From positions 930,001-994,000 of the forward strand of contig NZ_CP028960.1 of NCBI RefSeq assembly GCF_003071365.1: a stretch of 64,000 nucleotides of DNA. The letters run 5' to 3'. The position numbers and the translations under genes are program-made. The notes beneath the pieces are model-generated. The model had not been told where the DNA came from. It did not search any database and was given only the letters and a program-made list of their open reading frames with translations. Source of the stretch: Methyloceanibacter sp. wino2. GTDB lineage: Bacteria; Pseudomonadota; Alphaproteobacteria; Rhizobiales; Methyloligellaceae. Each line of letters begins with the position of its first letter. The first letter of the stretch is position 1. Shown here piece after piece: positions 62,106 through 64,000 of the stretch.

Positions 62106-64000
62106 ATGAGCGGGACTTCACGCCGCCGTCAGCTACTGCTGTCGACCGCGGCCCTCGCGGGCGCGCTTACCGGCTATGGGCGCGGCGCTTACGCGCAGTG
62201 CGCACCCGGTAGCGGCACCCAGTTCGTCTGCTCTGGCGCCAATATCGACACCCAAACGATCAATGCCGACAATGCCGCCGTCTTCACCACATATGGCTTT
62301 AGCGTCGACACCACGGCGGGCGGCGGGTCCGGCGGCAACGCGGTCACCATCTCCGGCGACGGCTTCCTCGCCTACACCGATGGCAACGCGTCGCCTCTGA
62401 CAGCCGACGACACGGCTCTCGATATCCATGCAACGGGCGATTATGCGGGGTCCGGGGGTATCAGCGTGCTTTTCGACGGTGCCTTGCAGGGCAGTAGTGG
62501 CGCCGTCTTTCAAAACGACAGCAGCGGCGGTCAAAACATCACTGCCAACGGCAGCGTGACCGGCACGTCCGGCAGCGGCATCTATGCGCATAACGGGAGC
62601 CTCGCGACCGGTATCACAATCAACACGGCGGCGGGACCACCGTGTCCGGCACGGTCAGCGGCATCAACGTGAACAACGAGGGCTCGGGCGCGACCAGCAT
62701 CACGACGGTCGGCGCCGTAACGGCCGGCCCCAATTCCGGCAATACCGGTATCCGCGTGGAAAATACCACCTCAGCGACGGGCGTCATGGAAATCACCACG
62801 GGCCCCGGCACCGTTTCCGGCGCCAACGGTATCGACGCCGAGAATAATGCGGGGGCGCTGATCATCGACGTTGGTGGCGACGTTACAGCCACAGGCGGCA
62901 ACGGCATCATTGCCGATAGCGGAAGTCTCGCGACCGATATCACGATCAGCACGGCGACAGGCACCAGCGTCTCCGGCACGGTTGTCGGCATTCTCGCTGA
63001 AAACACTGGTGTCGGCGACATCAGCATTACCACCAACGGCGATGTCACCGGCGGGATCGTGCAGGGCATCCGGGCGATCAATGGCGGCGGCGCGATCACG
63101 GTGAAGTCTTACGGCGACGTGACAACGGCCGCGACCGCGGACGGTATTTACGTCTATGGCCAGACGGGCTCGACCGGCGACATCACCATCATCACCGGCG
63201 AAAGCACGAACGGTGTCTCCGGCGGCTCGGCCGGTATCTCCATACGAGGCGACGGCTCGGGCGACGTGATCGTCAATGCCCAGGGCGACGTGAGCGGAGG
63301 CATCGGCGACGGCATCTTCGCGAACGTCTCCGGAGACAATCTGTCGATCACTACCGGGTCGAGCTCGGAGGTCAGCAGCACCAGCGATCACGGCATCAAT
63401 GGCCGCCTGCTCGGCGGCGGGCTGTTGGAGATGAGGGTCCGCGGCGACGTCACCGCCCTCGGCTCCGGCACCTTCGGCATCTTGGCAACGAGCGATGGGG
63501 ACACGCAGACGCTTTCGACTTATGCCGGCTCGACCGTCACGGCCGCCAGCAATGGCGTCAACGCGTCTCACAACGGCAGCGGCGCCATGACGATCAACGT
63601 CGGCGGGGTGATCGACTCCGGCAACAACGCGATCTATGCAACGAGCGGCACCGCGTCGGAGATCAACGTGACCACGGGCGTCGGCAGCATAGTCGGCATG
63701 ACGACCGGCGGACGCAGCAGCACCAACGGCATTCACGTCCGCAACACCGCCGGGACCTCCTCGAACATCATCGTCAATGGCGAGGTGACTGGATCGAGCT
63801 TCAACGGCATCTACGGCTTCTCGAATGGCGGCGCGATGAACGTCACGGTCAACAAGTCGGGAACGGTGAACGCCGATGGCAACGATGCAACGGATTCCGC
63901 AATTCGCATTGGTGCGGGCACGACAGGTGCCGCGAACCTGACCGTTGCCGGCACCTTGAACGCGCCGAACAGCGGTTACGCCGTGCGTTTCGATCAGTCG
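62106..64000 (+). CDS. Autotransporter-like repetitive exported protein (frameshifted, cut by window edge)
   Basis: From the ATG at 62106, preceded by GGGGGG, a twin-arginine-like signal (SGTSRRRQLLLSTAALAGALTG) leads into a Gly/Thr/Ser/Asn/Val-rich beta-helix passenger. The first frame breaks near 62635. The +1-shifted frame then continues with the same repeat style (GTTVSGTVSGINVNNEG...) without a stop to base 64000. Restoring one base gives an open frame of more than 630 residues. Repeats such as SLATGITINTA and SLATDITISTA recur about 109 residues apart. A C-terminal barrel would lie beyond the window. Adhesion or surface display is inferred from composition. Confidence 0.72.
62598..62960 (+). 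repeat. Internal repeat of the autotransporter-like gene
   Basis: The stretch starting at 62598 (SLATGITINTA, GTTVSGTVSGI) is repeated with changes from 62924 (SLATDITISTA, GTSVSGTVVGI). The distance is about 326 bases, or 109 codons if the missing base is restored. Shorter versions of the GxISITTxGDVT theme continue to the window end. It is a coding repeat, not CRISPR. Confidence 0.6.

Noticed and set aside
62598-64000. Repeats that could suggest a CRISPR array
   Set aside because: The repeats are diverged, stay in the reading frame and encode a beta-helix pattern; there are no constant repeats with unique spacers.

Overview
The window is 64 kb of GC-rich chromosomal DNA, and nearly all of it codes for single-copy housekeeping proteins. 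Gene content and order point to an alphaproteobacterium of the order Hyphomicrobiales (Rhizobiales). The indicators are an HDAC-like gene, xseB and dxs in line with tlyA and an RNA methyltransferase gene; an S49 peptidase gene, glyQ, glyS and a pyruvate phosphate dikinase gene; nadABC with a NadQ-type regulator; a TIGR02301-family gene; and an EcfG-type promoter. A methylotroph-related or Hyphomicrobium-like lineage is possible, but I cannot prove the genus. I saw no tRNA, rRNA, insertion sequence, prophage or CRISPR array.

Layout. At 1-4.7 kb there is a beta-barrel/DUF3604 pair, then a DUF2946 gene followed by an OprC-type copper TonB receptor. From 4.9 to 13.6 kb come a metallo-beta-lactamase-fold hydrolase, a DUF1499 protein, pdxH, small exported proteins, fabI, a CHAP-like protein, aroC with a class III sirtuin, a 23S-type RNA methyltransferase and tlyA. 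At 13.7-15.3 kb two SET-domain genes and an exported protein lie on the opposite strand, between tlyA and dxs. At 15.3-18.7 kb are dxs (frameshifted), xseB and an HDAC-family gene. From 18.8 to 30.6 kb come Sua5, an FAD dehydrogenase and an O-methyltransferase, then PPK2, a SRAP protein, a TIGR02301 protein, a LysE exporter, dihydroorotase, ygfZ-tag and an HD phosphohydrolase. At 30.6-38.7 kb are a dual-specificity-like phosphatase, nadQ, a PQQ sugar dehydrogenase, a YadGH-type ABC exporter, an APC permease and an L,D-transpeptidase-like protein without catalytic residues. At 39.0-42.7 kb is nadABC behind two palindromic operators. At 42.6-52.4 kb are a SleB-type hydrolase behind an EcfG promoter, ppdK, and glyQ and glyS with VOC genes interleaved. 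At 52.6-64 kb are two small exported proteins, a TrmN6-like/DUF2007 pair, polyprenyl diphosphate synthase, ispE, a TPR protein (frameshifted), ETF-QO, a uracil-DNA glycosylase, moaB, and a large autotransporter-like repeat protein that is frameshifted and cut by the window edge.

How the genes connect. Isoprenoid synthesis is represented by dxs, ispE and the polyprenyl synthase. De novo NAD synthesis (nadABC) sits 7 kb from its likely regulator NadQ. Envelope and metal biology is represented by the OprC-like receptor, DUF2946, SleB, the LdtD-like protein and the small His- or Tyr-rich exported proteins. Three otherwise intact genes each carry one apparent single-base deletion. This may reflect sequencing or assembly error rather than gene decay.

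The items most worth a second look are the NadQ operator pair, the L,D-transpeptidase-like protein with both catalytic residues replaced, the SET-gene pair splitting a normally contiguous block, the CxxxM/HxM copper motif of the receptor, and the EcfG promoter of the wall hydrolase.
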